DNA from: Pseudomonadota bacterium
GTDB lineage: Bacteria; Campylobacterota; Campylobacteria; Campylobacterales; Sulfurospirillaceae
Assembly (NCBI GenBank): GCA_017860615.1
Contig: JAGDMU010000010.1
Coordinates: 1-64,000 of the forward strand
Direction: 5' to 3'
DNA: 64,000 nt
The translations under genes and the position numbers were made by a program. Positions 7,351 through 16,778 of this stretch are shown in pieces (positions within the stretch are counted from its first letter, which is position 1; each line of letters begins with the position of its first letter). Under the pieces are notes generated by a model. It saw only the letters and a program-made list of their open reading frames with translations, had not been told where the DNA came from and did no database searches.

Positions 7351-10300
7351 TTATAAGGTTTTAGCGATCTCGCGTTTAGGGTAAGCCAAGGCTATCACAA
7401 CAGCAACAATAACAATGGTATAGTAGACAAAAGTTGGCACAGGGATTGGATCACCTGCGGCGTATGAGTGCATACCAGAAAGATAGAAGTTAACACCAAA
7501 ATAGGTCATAATAATAGAAGCAAATGTAACGGTTGAAGCCACAGCAAAGGCAAAAGGAGTATTCAACTTTGGAATAAATCTAAAATGCACTACGGCTGCG
7601 TAAAATAAAATCGAAACCAATGCCCATGTCTCTTTTGGATCCCATCCCCAATATCTCCCCCATGATTCATTGGCCCAAACACCACCTAAAAAGTTACCAA
7701 CCGTAAGAAGGCTTAACCCTAAAATCATTGCCATCTCATTAATGCGTGTAGCCTCCACAATATTGCGATCAATCTCTTGATTACGCTTGGTTTGTGTTTT
7801 GTTTCGTAAAATAAAGAGAATAAGTGTAAAAAAGCCTAAAAGTGAGCACAGACCTAAAAAGCCATAACTTGCGGTAATTACGGAGACGTGAATATTAAGC
7901 CAATACGATTTAAGTACTGGTACCAAATTCGTAATTTGAGGGTCCATCCAACTAAGATGTGCTACAAACAGTGTAACACCTGTTAAAATGGAAGTTAAAG
8001 CAAGAGATACAACCGATTGACGGGAGAAGAAAATACCTGCAAGTGCTATTGCCCATGCAATATAAATCATTGACTCATAACCATCACTCCACGGGGCATG
8101 CGTTGAGATATACCACCTAAGCCCCAGTCCTGCAGTATGAACTAAAAACGCCAAGAAGTTGACTCCTAAGACAATTTTAGTTACCAATCCAATACGTAAT
8201 GTTGACTTAATCATTTTAGCAAAGATAAAGCAAAGAAGCACTAACCCACTAAGTAGATAAACAGGTGTTAAGCGATCAAAAATTTTCGCATGATTAAAGA
8301 AGATTTCTGCTTTGATACGACTAACACTTGGAATAATATCTGAGCCATACTGTTCTTGATATGATTGAAGTTTGTCCACAGCTTTATTGGCATTTTGCCA
8401 ATTACCTTTTTCTAACCCTTCACCGATAGCCTCAAAGTACCCTCCAAGAAGCGCTCGTACTTCATCTCCTTCTTGCTTAGAAAAATTTCCTACAGCTTCT
8501 TGAGGAGCAAACCAGCGCTTGCTCATATCATTTTGTTTAGGGATCATTTTGAAGACTTCACCCGTATACACCATATAACAAATATTAACACGTTCATCGA
8601 CTTTAAGAACATCTTTATCAAATTGATTACGAAGCGCTGGTTTTTTACGGTTCGCTTCTTCAGAATATTTGGTTAATTTAAACCCATGATCACCCTCTTT
8701 TTCAAAAAAATCATTAAATGACGCATATTTTTGATTTTCAGGAATACCAATAATTTTTTTAAGTTCAGGATGAAAGACTTTGATAACGGGTACCACTTGC
8801 CATTCAGCAGGCGAACTCATCATACTAAGAGCCACTTGGTTGGCACTCATACCTGCAAACGTTGAACTACCATAAATTTTGTTGAGCAGTTCTGTCGAAA
8901 CCGTATCGATTGGTTTAATTCGCCCATCAACACTTTGAACCAGTAATCTTCCAAATTTATCAGAATGTTTGGCATCGTATTGCTTTAAAAACAACAAATA
9001 TTCTTCAGTAGTATAGGTTGCAGCATGTAAACTACTTCCTTGCGTTAATGCAAAGCCCATAAAAAGGGCTAGAAGCACTGATTTTATTTTAGTCGTATCT
9101 CTTTGAACCATTGCTGCAAGCTTGCGGAAACGACTTTTTGGGTTAAGGAGATTAAAAAAGAGTCCAATAGATAAAAGCAGATAACCTAAATACGTTGGAA
9201 GTTTTCCAGGATCATTATTGACAGACAAGATCGTTCCTTTTTCATCTTTATCATACGAGCTTTGGAAGAAACGAAAACCTCGGTAATCAAGGACATGGTT
9301 CATATAAATACGAAATGGCATATGAACGTTTTTTTCAGTATCTACAACTTCTACTTCACTGGCATAAGACATAGGCGACATAGAACCAGGATAACGGTCA
9401 AGCTGGAATTCATTAAGTTTTATGTTAAAAGGAAGTGTGAAAATTTGAGAGCCCCATTCAAAAATAAAGGGGATACCTGCAATAATCTCTTTGGTTGGTT
9501 CTCCTTGACTTCCTTTACCTTGTCCAAACATCGCAACTTCTTTGGTTTCACCTTTAAAGGACACATCCACAATCACAGCAGAAACAGCATTGCCTTTTGC
9601 CATAGGATTTTTATCGGCAACCACTTTTTCTTTGCCTTTAAGTCCAATATAGCGTGGTGCAAAATTAACATTACCGATGGTATAAAGCTGCCCTGCAATA
9701 AAATCTTCTTTTTTATTGGGTTCATATTCTCCACGTTTATTTTCAACCATCTTAAACCATGCAATTTTTGACTTTGAAGTAAAGTAAAACTTGTCATCTT
9801 CCAATGTAAAACGTATTTCTTCTTTTGGATGTTGCGATGGTTTCCCATTAAAGCTAAAGATATATTCACTTGTTTCATAGGTTTCACCCTCTTTTAAAAC
9901 CACACTCAAGCTTTCACCATAGCCGCTTAGCATCATCGAAATCATCGGAACACCAGATGGATCATCAACAACTTTGGCAGTAGCATTAGGTAAATACTCT
10001 TTAAATTTAACCGTAGCCTTGTCGCCACCCACATCAAAGTTGAATGAGAAGCTATTGCTACCTACGTGTGAAATCAATTGAGGATGGCTGTATCCATAAG
10101 GCTTGCCATCTTTAAGTGCGCTTGCTTGGATATATGCATCACTAGACATCACCTTATTTTCTTCCATACCATTTCTGACATGTAATGTTCCCTCAAAACC
10201 AAAATAACGTGTCATACCAGAACCAATAAGAATAAAGATAAAGCTAATATGGAATATAAATGAGGGTAATTTATCAAGAGTGTATAGTTTATATCGAATG

Positions 10301-10494
10301 ATGTTGTTAATTAATATGAGTCCCAATGCAACTTGAAGTAACTCAAACCACCATGAGGTATAAATCAGTGCCCAACTTGTCTCGACACCAAAGTCATTTT
10401 CAATAAAAGTTGCCACGCCACTAAAAAGCCCAAAAAACACTAAAAGAATGATGGCTGACTTCATCGAAAAAACCTGCTTCAATACAAAATCCAT
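7351..10494 (-). CDS. ccsBA: Fused cytochrome c synthase CcsBA (ResB-CcsA)
   Basis: System II cytochrome c maturation: exports haem across the inner membrane and attaches it to CXXCH motifs of apocytochromes in the periplasm. At 1047 residues it is the fused form typical of Campylobacterota. The N-terminal ResB/CcsB-like part has about four membrane segments (residues about 10-95, then about 435-455) and a large periplasmic domain between them. The C-terminal CcsA part has many membrane helices and the haem-binding tryptophan-rich WWD motif (WGRYWGWDPKETWAL, about residue 945). Clients in this window could include the dihaem peroxidase at 62760. The ATG at 10494 is the only sensible start. 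Confidence 0.95.
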   Translation of the reverse strand: MDFVLKQVFSMKSAIILLVFFGLFSGVATFIENDFGVETSWALIYTSWWFELLQVALGLILINNIIRYKLYTLDKLPSFIFHISFIFILIGSGMTRYFGFEGTLHVRNGMEENKVMSSDAYIQASALKDGKPYGYSHPQLISHVGSNSFSFNFDVGGDKATVKFKEYLPNATAKVVDDPSGVPMISMMLSGYGESLSVVLKEGETYETSEYIFSFNGKPSQHPKEEIRFTLEDDKFYFTSKSKIAWFKMVENKRGEYEPNKKEDFIAGQLYTIGNVNFAPRYIGLKGKEKVVADKNPMAKGNAVSAVIVDVSFKGETKEVAMFGQGKGSQGEPTKEIIAGIPFIFEWGSQIFTLPFNIKLNEFQLDRYPGSMSPMSYASEVEVVDTEKNVHMPFRIYMNHVLDYRGFRFFQSSYDKDEKGTILSVNNDPGKLPTYLGYLLLSIGLFFNLLNPKSRFRKLAAMVQRDTTKIKSVLLALFMGFALTQGSSLHAATYTTEEYLLFLKQYDAKHSDKFGRLLVQSVDGRIKPIDTVSTELLNKIYGSSTFAGMSANQVALSMMSSPAEWQVVPVIKVFHPELKKIIGIPENQKYASFNDFFEKEGDHGFKLTKYSEEANRKKPALRNQFDKDVLKVDERVNICYMVYTGEVFKMIPKQNDMSKRWFAPQEAVGNFSKQEGDEVRALLGGYFEAIGEGLEKGNWQNANKAVDKLQSYQEQYGSDIIPSVSRIKAEIFFNHAKIFDRLTPVYLLSGLVLLCFIFAKMIKSTLRIGLVTKIVLGVNFLAFLVHTAGLGLRWYISTHAPWSDGYESMIYIAWAIALAGIFFSRQSVVSLALTSILTGVTLFVAHLSWMDPQITNLVPVLKSYWLNIHVSVITASYGFLGLCSLLGFFTLILFILRNKTQTKRNQEIDRNIVEATRINEMAMILGLSLLTVGNFLGGVWANESWGRYWGWDPKETWALVSILFYAAVVHFRFIPKLNTPFAFAVASTVTFASIIMTYFGVNFYLSGMHSYAAGDPIPVPTFVYYTIVIVAVVIALAYPKREIAKTL

Positions 10495-10568
10495 AAAACT
10501 CCCTTGTCTGGAAAAATTGAGTTATGTTACCTTTTTAGAGTAAATAATTTATAAATCATTAAAGAAGA

Positions 10569-10595
10569 GTAAACCTCCCTATTTTGGAGGCTTAC
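10569..10595 (-). terminator. Hairpin after livF
   Basis: GTAAACCTCC (10569-10578) pairs with GGAGGCTTAC (10586-10595) with one mismatch. It lies 18 bases after the livF stop; on the minus strand it is followed by a moderately T-rich stretch. Probable end of the liv operon. Confidence 0.6.
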
Positions 10596-10613
10596 AAAGA
10601 AAGAGGGGTTGGC

Positions 10614-11309
10614 TTATCCGCCGAGGTATTTTTTACGAATGGTATCATCGCCTATCATATCTTTAGCAACACCGTTCATAACGATTTTACCGTTTTCCAA
10701 GACATAGGCTTTATCTGAAATTTTAAGTGCAGCAAAAGCATTTTGCTCAACCAGAAGAATGGTAATTCCTTCATCACGTAAACGCATAATAATCTCAAAA
10801 ACTTCACCTACAATTTTAGGAGCAAGTCCAAGACTAGGCTCATCTAACATCAAAAGTTTTGGCTCACCCATAAGAGCCCTTGAAATCGCAAGCATCTGCT
10901 GCTCACCACCACTCATCGTTCCTGCAAGTTGATGACGTTTATCTTTGATACGAGGGAAAAGTTCGTACATCGTATCACGCAGATGTTCATAATTTTCATC
11001 ATTATTAAACGCTCCCATACGTAGGTTTTCTTCAACGGTTAGGTTAATGAAAATTTTTCTTCCTTCTGGAACCAAAGAGAGCCCATGCTGGACTAAGGTG
11101 TGCGTTTTATGATTACGTGTATCATAACCCAAAAAGTTAATATCGCCTATTTTCTTGACACTGTTAAGAAGTGCTTTGAGCGTTGAGCTTTTACCTGCAC
11201 CGTTTGATCCAATCAAAGAGACAATTTCTCCCTCTTTGACTTCAAAATTGATCCCTTTAACAGCCTCGATCAGTCCATAATAGACATGTAAATTTTTAAC
11301 ACTAATCAT
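10614..11309 (-). CDS. livF: Branched-chain amino acid ABC transporter ATPase LivF
   Basis: One of two cytoplasmic ATPases of the Liv high-affinity importer for leucine, isoleucine and valine. The 231 residues include Walker A (GSNGAGKSS), the signature MSGGEQQML and Walker B (LLMLDEPSLGL), then the switch histidine region LLVEQNAFAAL. LivF-type features are the short length and the FINLTVEENLRMGAF segment. The ATG at 11309 overlaps the livG stop by 8 bases, so translation is probably coupled. Last gene of livKHMGF. Actual substrate specificity is set by LivK and cannot be read here. Confidence 0.93.
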   Translation of the reverse strand: MISVKNLHVYYGLIEAVKGINFEVKEGEIVSLIGSNGAGKSSTLKALLNSVKKIGDINFLGYDTRNHKTHTLVQHGLSLVPEGRKIFINLTVEENLRMGAFNNDENYEHLRDTMYELFPRIKDKRHQLAGTMSGGEQQMLAISRALMGEPKLLMLDEPSLGLAPKIVGEVFEIIMRLRDEGITILLVEQNAFAALKISDKAYVLENGKIVMNGVAKDMIGDDTIRKKYLGG

Positions 11310-12069
11310 TATGAAAATCTCCTAAATACGCGGCTATTACTTCAGGGTCTTGAATCGCATCAGCGGGTTTACCCTCAAAAATTGTTTTACCATAATCGAG
11401 TACTAACACTTTGTCGCACAATTGATTGACGAATTTCATGTCATGTTCGATCAAAAGAACGGTTAAGTCAAAATCAACACGTGCTTTTTTGATAATCTCT
11501 CCAAGCTCTTCAGTTTCCGATGGATTCATACCAGCAGCAGGTTCATCAAGGAGTAAAAGCTCTGGATTAGTTGCTAACGCTCTTGCAATCTCTACTTTAC
11601 GTTGCTGGCCATAACTAAGATCAACGGCCTTATCATGGGCATATGAACTCATACCAAAATAGTCCAATATCTCCATTGAACGTGCTTTAATGCGTCGCTC
11701 TTCCGTTATGAAACGAGGAAAGCGCAAAATTGATTCTGCAAAACCATAACGTGCTTGGAAATCAAAGCCAATTAGAACATTATCTAAAACACTCATACTT
11801 GCAAAAAGTCTAATATTTTGGAATGTCCTAGCAATTCCTTTACGGACAATATGATGCGGCTTTAAGCCATTAATGGCTTCATTTCTAAAAATTACTTCGC
11901 CTGAACTTGGCGTATAATTACCCGTAATGATGTTAAACATCGTTGTTTTACCTGCACCATTTGGCCCAATAAGTCCAAAAATCTCTTTAGGAGCTACGCT
12001 AAAACTGGTCTCTTTAATGGCAGTGACACCGCCAAAATTTTTAGTGACATTATCAATTTTTAAGATCAT
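11302..12069 (-). CDS. livG: Branched-chain amino acid ABC transporter ATPase LivG
   Basis: Second ATPase subunit of the Liv importer. Walker A is GPNGAGKTT, the signature LSYGQQRKVEIARAL and Walker B LLLLDEPAAGM, followed by LLIEHDM with the switch histidine. The GIARTFQNIRLF segment is typical of LivG. I start at ATG 12069, which overlaps the livM TGA as ATGA; the longer in-frame ORF from 12090 would add seven residues within livM. Product 255 residues, standard length. Confidence 0.93.
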   Translation of the reverse strand: MILKIDNVTKNFGGVTAIKETSFSVAPKEIFGLIGPNGAGKTTMFNIITGNYTPSSGEVIFRNEAINGLKPHHIVRKGIARTFQNIRLFASMSVLDNVLIGFDFQARYGFAESILRFPRFITEERRIKARSMEILDYFGMSSYAHDKAVDLSYGQQRKVEIARALATNPELLLLDEPAAGMNPSETEELGEIIKKARVDFDLTVLLIEHDMKFVNQLCDKVLVLDYGKTIFEGKPADAIQDPEVIAAYLGDFHND

Positions 12070-13106
12070 TTGCCACCCTTTTTGCGCCATTTCAAGATGT
12101 CTGTTAATTCTCTTTTGCCCATAACACCCTCACGTGCAAACAGCATAATAAAAATAAGGATCAGTGAGAAAACAACCATACGCATACCTGGCATTGCTGC
12201 TGTTTCGTATCCAAAAAGATGCATAGGCTCATCCAAGAAGCGCATCCACTCACTTCCACCCATAACAAGCACCGTACCAATAATTGCGCCCGTTGTACTG
12301 CCTAGCCCTCCAAGGACGATGATAATGAGTAATTGGAACGTAAAGAAAAAGTCAAACAGATCAGGAGAAATACTGGTAAGAAGTGCTGCTAAAAGTCCAC
12401 CACCCACACCTTCAAAGAAAGCACTGGTACAAAATGCAAGTGTTTTAGCTTTAAACGTATTAACGCCCATAGCAATAGCAGCATCTTCATCATCACGTAC
12501 CGCTTTCATTGCACGACCAAACTTGGAATTAATAATATTTAACACTGTAATAACTGCAATAATAGCTATGCCACCCGTCCAATAAAGATTGGAAAATTCA
12601 GGAATATCATTAAGTCCTAATGAGCCATTGGTCACCTCAGGATGATTGATAGCCAAGATTTTAATAATAAAACCAAATCCAAGTGTTACGATCGCAAGAT
12701 AATCACCACGCACTCTAAAGACAGGGAAAGAGAGGATTGCTGCTAAAATAGCGGCAAAAGCACCTCCCAAGAGAAGAGCTACTACAAAGTTGGCATGGAG
12801 TGTTAATACAAATGGATACGGATCGACAATCGCGTATTGATACTGCTTCGCATCAGGACTAACCAACAAAAGTGCTGCAACATAAGCACCAATAGCAACA
12901 AAACCATTAGGTTCAAGTGAAAACTGACCCGTTACACCATTAATGAGATTGTAACTTACTGCTAAAATGATGAAAATCGCAATATTATTTAAAATTCTTA
13001 CGGTATATTCATCGAAGTGCGTATTAGCAAACCAAATAAACCATAGGGTGATAACAACAAATGAAATTTTCAACCATTGTTCTTTTTTTATCATGAAGTT
13101 ATTCAT
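12066..13106 (-). CDS. livM: Branched-chain amino acid ABC transporter permease LivM
   Basis: Inner-membrane permease subunit pairing with LivH. About nine hydrophobic segments are visible; the family motif region GDYLAIVTLGFGFIIKI and the cytoplasmic GRAMKAVRDDEDAAIAMG loop (the EAA-like coupling site for the ATPases) are clear. I start at ATG 13106, two bases after the livH stop with AGTAGG eight bases upstream, giving 346 residues; an in-frame ATG at 13133 lies inside livH. Its stop overlaps the livG start. Confidence 0.92.
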   Translation of the reverse strand: MNNFMIKKEQWLKISFVVITLWFIWFANTHFDEYTVRILNNIAIFIILAVSYNLINGVTGQFSLEPNGFVAIGAYVAALLLVSPDAKQYQYAIVDPYPFVLTLHANFVVALLLGGAFAAILAAILSFPVFRVRGDYLAIVTLGFGFIIKILAINHPEVTNGSLGLNDIPEFSNLYWTGGIAIIAVITVLNIINSKFGRAMKAVRDDEDAAIAMGVNTFKAKTLAFCTSAFFEGVGGGLLAALLTSISPDLFDFFFTFQLLIIIVLGGLGSTTGAIIGTVLVMGGSEWMRFLDEPMHLFGYETAAMPGMRMVVFSLILIFIMLFAREGVMGKRELTDILKWRKKGGK

Positions 13107-13107
13107 C

Positions 13108-14004
13108 TTAAAACCTACTTTTTTCAAAATCAATACCCAAAATACCTGTGGGTTTAAAAAGAAGGATTAAAATCAAAAAGATAAATGCAAACGCATCTTT
13201 ATAACCACCTAACTCTGGGAAAAAAGCAATCACAACAACTTCTGTAAAACCGATGATCAAGCCTCCAAGAACAGCGCCACCCACACTACCGATACCACCA
13301 ACAACGGCAGCAGCGAATGCTTTAAGTCCCACAAGTACACCCATCATTGGCTCTACAGAAGGGTAATTCACTGCCCAGAAGATACCTCCAACGGCTGCAA
13401 GAGCTGATCCCATGCCAAAAACAAGCGTAATGATACGGTTTGCATCAATACCCATAAGATTCACCGTACCTACATCAAATGCAAGAGCACGAATTGCCAT
13501 ACCGTATTTTGTTTTGTACAACACCCATAAAATGATTGCCAACAAAAAAGCAGTGATGATTGGCACAAGAATTGCAGAAACGGGCATTGTTAATCCCATA
13601 AAATCAATCACATTTTCTAAGTAGGCAGGAACAGGGAAGGCCTTTGGCACTCCACCAAAAAAGACGTTAAAAGCATTCTCAAGAAAAAAGCTAACGCCAA
13701 TTGCAGTAATTAAAAGTGAAATTTTAGGTGCACTGCGTAATGGTCTATAAGCCACACGATCACTTGCCATACCCAAAAGGGCTGAGCCTACAATTGCTAA
13801 AAGGACAGCTGCACCGAAAGGAAGATCTAAAACAGCGATACCAAAATAACCTAAAAATCCACCTACCATCATGATGTCGCCGTGCGCGAAGTTGATGAGT
13901 CTTAGTACTCCATACACCATGGTATAACCAATGGCAATGAGTGCATACATACTGCCAAGGCTAAAGCCATTGACCATTTGCTGCATAAACATGATTAAAT
14001 CCAA
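13108..14004 (-). CDS. livH: Branched-chain amino acid ABC transporter permease LivH
   Basis: Inner-membrane permease partner of LivM. Family motifs are NGFSLGSMYALIAIGYTMVYG at the N-terminus (GSMYALIAIGYTM) and RLINFAHGD, plus RALAFDVGTVNLMGID in the coupling loop. The start is most likely the TTG at 14004: AGGAG lies six bases upstream and the product then begins with the usual short MDLIMFMQQMVNG. An ATG at 14040 would add 12 residues across that ribosome-binding site. Product 298 residues, normal. Confidence 0.9.
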   Translation of the reverse strand: MDLIMFMQQMVNGFSLGSMYALIAIGYTMVYGVLRLINFAHGDIMMVGGFLGYFGIAVLDLPFGAAVLLAIVGSALLGMASDRVAYRPLRSAPKISLLITAIGVSFFLENAFNVFFGGVPKAFPVPAYLENVIDFMGLTMPVSAILVPIITAFLLAIILWVLYKTKYGMAIRALAFDVGTVNLMGIDANRIITLVFGMGSALAAVGGIFWAVNYPSVEPMMGVLVGLKAFAAAVVGGIGSVGGAVLGGLIIGFTEVVVIAFFPELGGYKDAFAFIFLILILLFKPTGILGIDFEKSRF

Positions 14005-14106
14005 ATAGATTCTCCTAAAATATTTTAGAGCAATACCCACTTTTTGAAATGGAAATTGCTCTAAAATCTCTCTTTACACTTTGACATGTAAAGAGAGAAA
14101 ATTAAC

Positions 14107-15225
14107 TTATGGATTAACGGTTGCTTTATAAACAGCTTTCGCGTTTTGAACCACTTTGATAACCGCTGAACGTGTTGAGTTACCTGATTTGTCAATGTTA
14201 AGAACGCCAGAAACACCTTCGAAATTAACAGTTGATTTGATAGCATTATTGATACATACGCTATCTTCTGGGTTAGCACAACGATTCATCGCATCTACCA
14301 TAACATTGTATGCATCTGCACCAAGTGCTACAAATGAGTTCATCTCTTGTTTACCTGTTTTTTTAGCATACGCAGCAATGAAATCTTTTGAACGCTGTGT
14401 TGGAGGCGCACCATAATCAAAGAAATCTGTAAACATATAACCCTCAACTGCATCGCCACCTAAATCAATAAAGGTTTGGTTAGCAACACCGTCACCTGAA
14501 AACATTGGCTTAGAAAGTCCAATTTGTTTTGCTTGGCGAGCAATCATAGAAACTTCTGGGTGGTACATTGGGAGGAACAGCATATCAGGATTTGCAGCTT
14601 TGATTTGAGAAACAACCGCTTTAAAATCTTTATCGCCTGAACTTACTTTAATCTCTTTTACAATTTTACCGCCAGCTTTTGTGAAAGCATCTGTAAAGGC
14701 TTTTGCAAGACCTAGAGAGTAAACTTGTGCTTGATCAACGACGACAACAGCTGTTTTAAGTTTCAAGTCTTTTGTTGCATAGTTAGCAACAACAGCACCT
14801 TGAAAAGAGTCTGTAAAACAAACACGATTCGCGAACTCTTTTTGCTCAGTAAGTTTGTCATTGGTTGCCACAGGAGCAATCACAGGAATCTGTTTTTTCT
14901 CGGCAATAGCCATAACTTGCGCCGTATTTGTACTGGTCAACTCACCAATAATTCCTACAACTTTATCAGAACTAATAAGTCTTGTAGCCGCATTTGCTGA
15001 CTCAACTTTGTCACCTTTGGTATCAATAAGTACCAACTTGACAGTATCTCCATTTTTGAGTTTTGGCTGCAAAGAGTTTGCAAACTCAATACCTTCATAC
15101 GCAGTTTGTCCGTACGCAGCAAGTGGTCCACTCATAGACATCGTAACGCCTACATTGATCTCTTTAGCAACTGAAGATGATGCTAAAACAGCAACAGATG
15201 TAGCAAGTAGAGCTAGTTTCTTCAT
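14107..15225 (-). CDS. livK: Branched-chain amino acid-type periplasmic binding protein LivK
   Basis: Periplasmic ligand-binding protein (peripla_BP_6 type) that delivers substrate to LivHMGF. The first 20 residues are a signal peptide cleaved after SSVA. The mature start EINVGVTMSMSGPLAAYGQ is the canonical type I fold entry, with the GPLAAYG ligand loop. A ribosome site AAGGAG precedes ATG 15225. It is separated from livH by about 100 bases that include an imperfect copy of the ACATGT palindrome near 14083. Ligand probably branched-chain amino acids, but relatives bind other amino acids or amides. Confidence 0.88.
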   Translation of the reverse strand: MKKLALLATSVAVLASSSVAKEINVGVTMSMSGPLAAYGQTAYEGIEFANSLQPKLKNGDTVKLVLIDTKGDKVESANAATRLISSDKVVGIIGELTSTNTAQVMAIAEKKQIPVIAPVATNDKLTEQKEFANRVCFTDSFQGAVVANYATKDLKLKTAVVVVDQAQVYSLGLAKAFTDAFTKAGGKIVKEIKVSSGDKDFKAVVSQIKAANPDMLFLPMYHPEVSMIARQAKQIGLSKPMFSGDGVANQTFIDLGGDAVEGYMFTDFFDYGAPPTQRSKDFIAAYAKKTGKQEMNSFVALGADAYNVMVDAMNRCANPEDSVCINNAIKSTVNFEGVSGVLNIDKSGNSTRSAVIKVVQNAKAVYKATVNP

Positions 15226-15349
15226 GAAAACTCCTTAGTGTAGTTATAGAAATATAGTACAAAAAAGTTACTTAAGAATGAATGTAAAGTTTTGAAGGAG
15301 TTGTATAAAAAATATGCAGATAAGAAATGTTACAAAAAAAATAAGAGAG

Positions 15350-15373
15350 TTCCACCCCAAAAGAGGGGTGGAA
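15350..15373 (-). terminator. Intrinsic terminator after porin 1
   Basis: TTCCACCCC (15350-15358) and GGGGTGGAA (15365-15373) form a strong 9-bp GC-rich stem. On the minus strand it is followed by CTCTCTTATTTTTTTT, a good U-run. It ends the porin transcript 11 bases after the stop. Confidence 0.88.
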
Positions 15374-15384
15374 AACAGTAGAAA

Positions 15385-16590
15385 TTAGAATTTGTAGTTA
15401 GCTTTTACCCAAAGGTCTTCACCATCTACGTCTTTACCTTTTGATTCAAATTGTGCTCCAAGGCTAAAACCTTTTAAAGCACCTTCAAATTTATATGAAC
15501 CATAAACTGCTGTATAATCTTCATCATGATCAGCAAGTTCTGCTAAAACGTATCTTGCACCAACATTAGCTGCTGCAGTTACATCATAATTTACGTCTGC
15601 AAGGTATGATGTAGTATCTCTGTTATATCCTGGCATACCGATAACTGGATCAGTATAAAGAAGATCCGCACCGTTACCTAAACCTGAAGCAACAGCATTA
15701 CCAACAACTACGTCATCACTTACTTGTGAGTATGCGATTGTACCGTTGATACCTTTAAAGCTTACACCTGCTTTAAATGCATAAAGGTTAATTGAATCAT
15801 CTTGTGTTCCAGCATTATCAAATGAGTTATAATAATCTTGTGCACCTAAAACATAACCCACTTCACCAACTTTACCTTCATATAGTGCTTCTACATAAGC
15901 AATGTTGATATCAATAGCACTAAAAGCTTCAGCATACGCATAAGCGCCTGTTAATGTTAAACCAGCAATAGATTTATTGATAGCTGCTACAGTATATGCA
16001 CCATTATTAATATCTATATTAACCGAAGAGTTAGTTGTAACATTTTTTCTTGAAAATTCACCAACGTTACCAGAACCATCTGTTCTTGATTGGAATTTTT
16101 GAACATAACCAGCAATCAAAGTTGTATTTGGAAGGTCTGTATTGATAACAGCTGCACCTTCAAATGCTTCTTTAATGATTCTTGATCCACTACCACTTAC
16201 AAGTGGAGTATCTAAGAACATACGACCAACCATTGCAGTTGTTTTACCAATGTTATACGCTACATACGCTTCTGAAAGAACAGCGCCTGAACCCCACATA
16301 CTACCATTAAACGCAGCTTTGCCATCTGCATCAACAAATGGAGATGCACTTCCTTGAGCTGTTAAACCAAGAGTCAATCCATATAAAGGTGCTGTTTTAT
16401 AACCAAGCATAACGCCTGTTGAAAAAATGTCAGCATCGCTAGTACCATTATCTGTTGTAAAATAATAAGCTTTAAGCTCACCGTTTACTTTACCATTTTT
16501 AAATGCGTCTGCAAGTGTGTCTGCCGCAAATGAGCTAGATGTAAGTCCAGCAACAACGATAGCCGCCAAGCTAAGTTTAGCTAATTTCAT
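15385..16590 (-). CDS. Outer-membrane porin, Campylobacterota major porin type (copy 1)
   Basis: 401 residues with a signal peptide (MKLAKLSLAAIVVAG, cleaved after SSFA). The body has alternating beta strands rich in Tyr, Gly and Asn and ends in the aromatic YKF C-terminus needed for outer-membrane insertion by Bam. Homologous to its neighbour at 16779-18074: both share the DTLADAFKNGKVNGEL N-terminus and the SEAYVAY and GSGSRI/GSGSRM segments. It likely forms a general diffusion channel of the Opr-like family. Start chosen at 16590 because the in-frame ATG at 16644 lies upstream of the -10 box. Confidence 0.88.
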   Translation of the reverse strand: MKLAKLSLAAIVVAGLTSSSFAADTLADAFKNGKVNGELKAYYFTTDNGTSDADIFSTGVMLGYKTAPLYGLTLGLTAQGSASPFVDADGKAAFNGSMWGSGAVLSEAYVAYNIGKTTAMVGRMFLDTPLVSGSGSRIIKEAFEGAAVINTDLPNTTLIAGYVQKFQSRTDGSGNVGEFSRKNVTTNSSVNIDINNGAYTVAAINKSIAGLTLTGAYAYAEAFSAIDINIAYVEALYEGKVGEVGYVLGAQDYYNSFDNAGTQDDSINLYAFKAGVSFKGINGTIAYSQVSDDVVVGNAVASGLGNGADLLYTDPVIGMPGYNRDTTSYLADVNYDVTAAANVGARYVLAELADHDEDYTAVYGSYKFEGALKGFSLGAQFESKGKDVDGEDLWVKANYKF

Positions 16591-16635
16591 ATTTTCTCCT
16601 TGAAAATGTTTGATTACCATTTGGTTACAAGTCGA

Positions 16636-16641
16636 ATTATA
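16636..16641 (-). promoter_or_regulatory. -10 box (TGTGTATAAT) for porin 1
   Basis: Minus-strand TATAAT with TGTG just upstream. Predicted start near 16629 gives a leader of about 40 bases, so porin 1 has its own promoter separate from porin 2. Confidence 0.7.
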
Positions 16642-16731
16642 CACAAAAAATACTAAAGTAAACTAAAGTGTGTGATTAAAAAGTAAGCTTTTTAGAATTT
16701 AAAGAGGTTGTAGAAAAATATTTTAGAAGAA

Positions 16732-16753
16732 CCAGTGGCTAAATCGCCACTGG
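16732..16753 (-). terminator. Intrinsic terminator after porin 2
   Basis: CCAGTGGC (16732-16739) and GCCACTGG (16746-16753) form a perfect 8-bp stem with a 6-base loop. Minus-strand downstream bases are TTCTTCTAAAATATTTTT. It separates the two porin transcription units. Confidence 0.85.
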
Positions 16754-16778
16754 TTTATAGATCTGAGAATCGTACAAA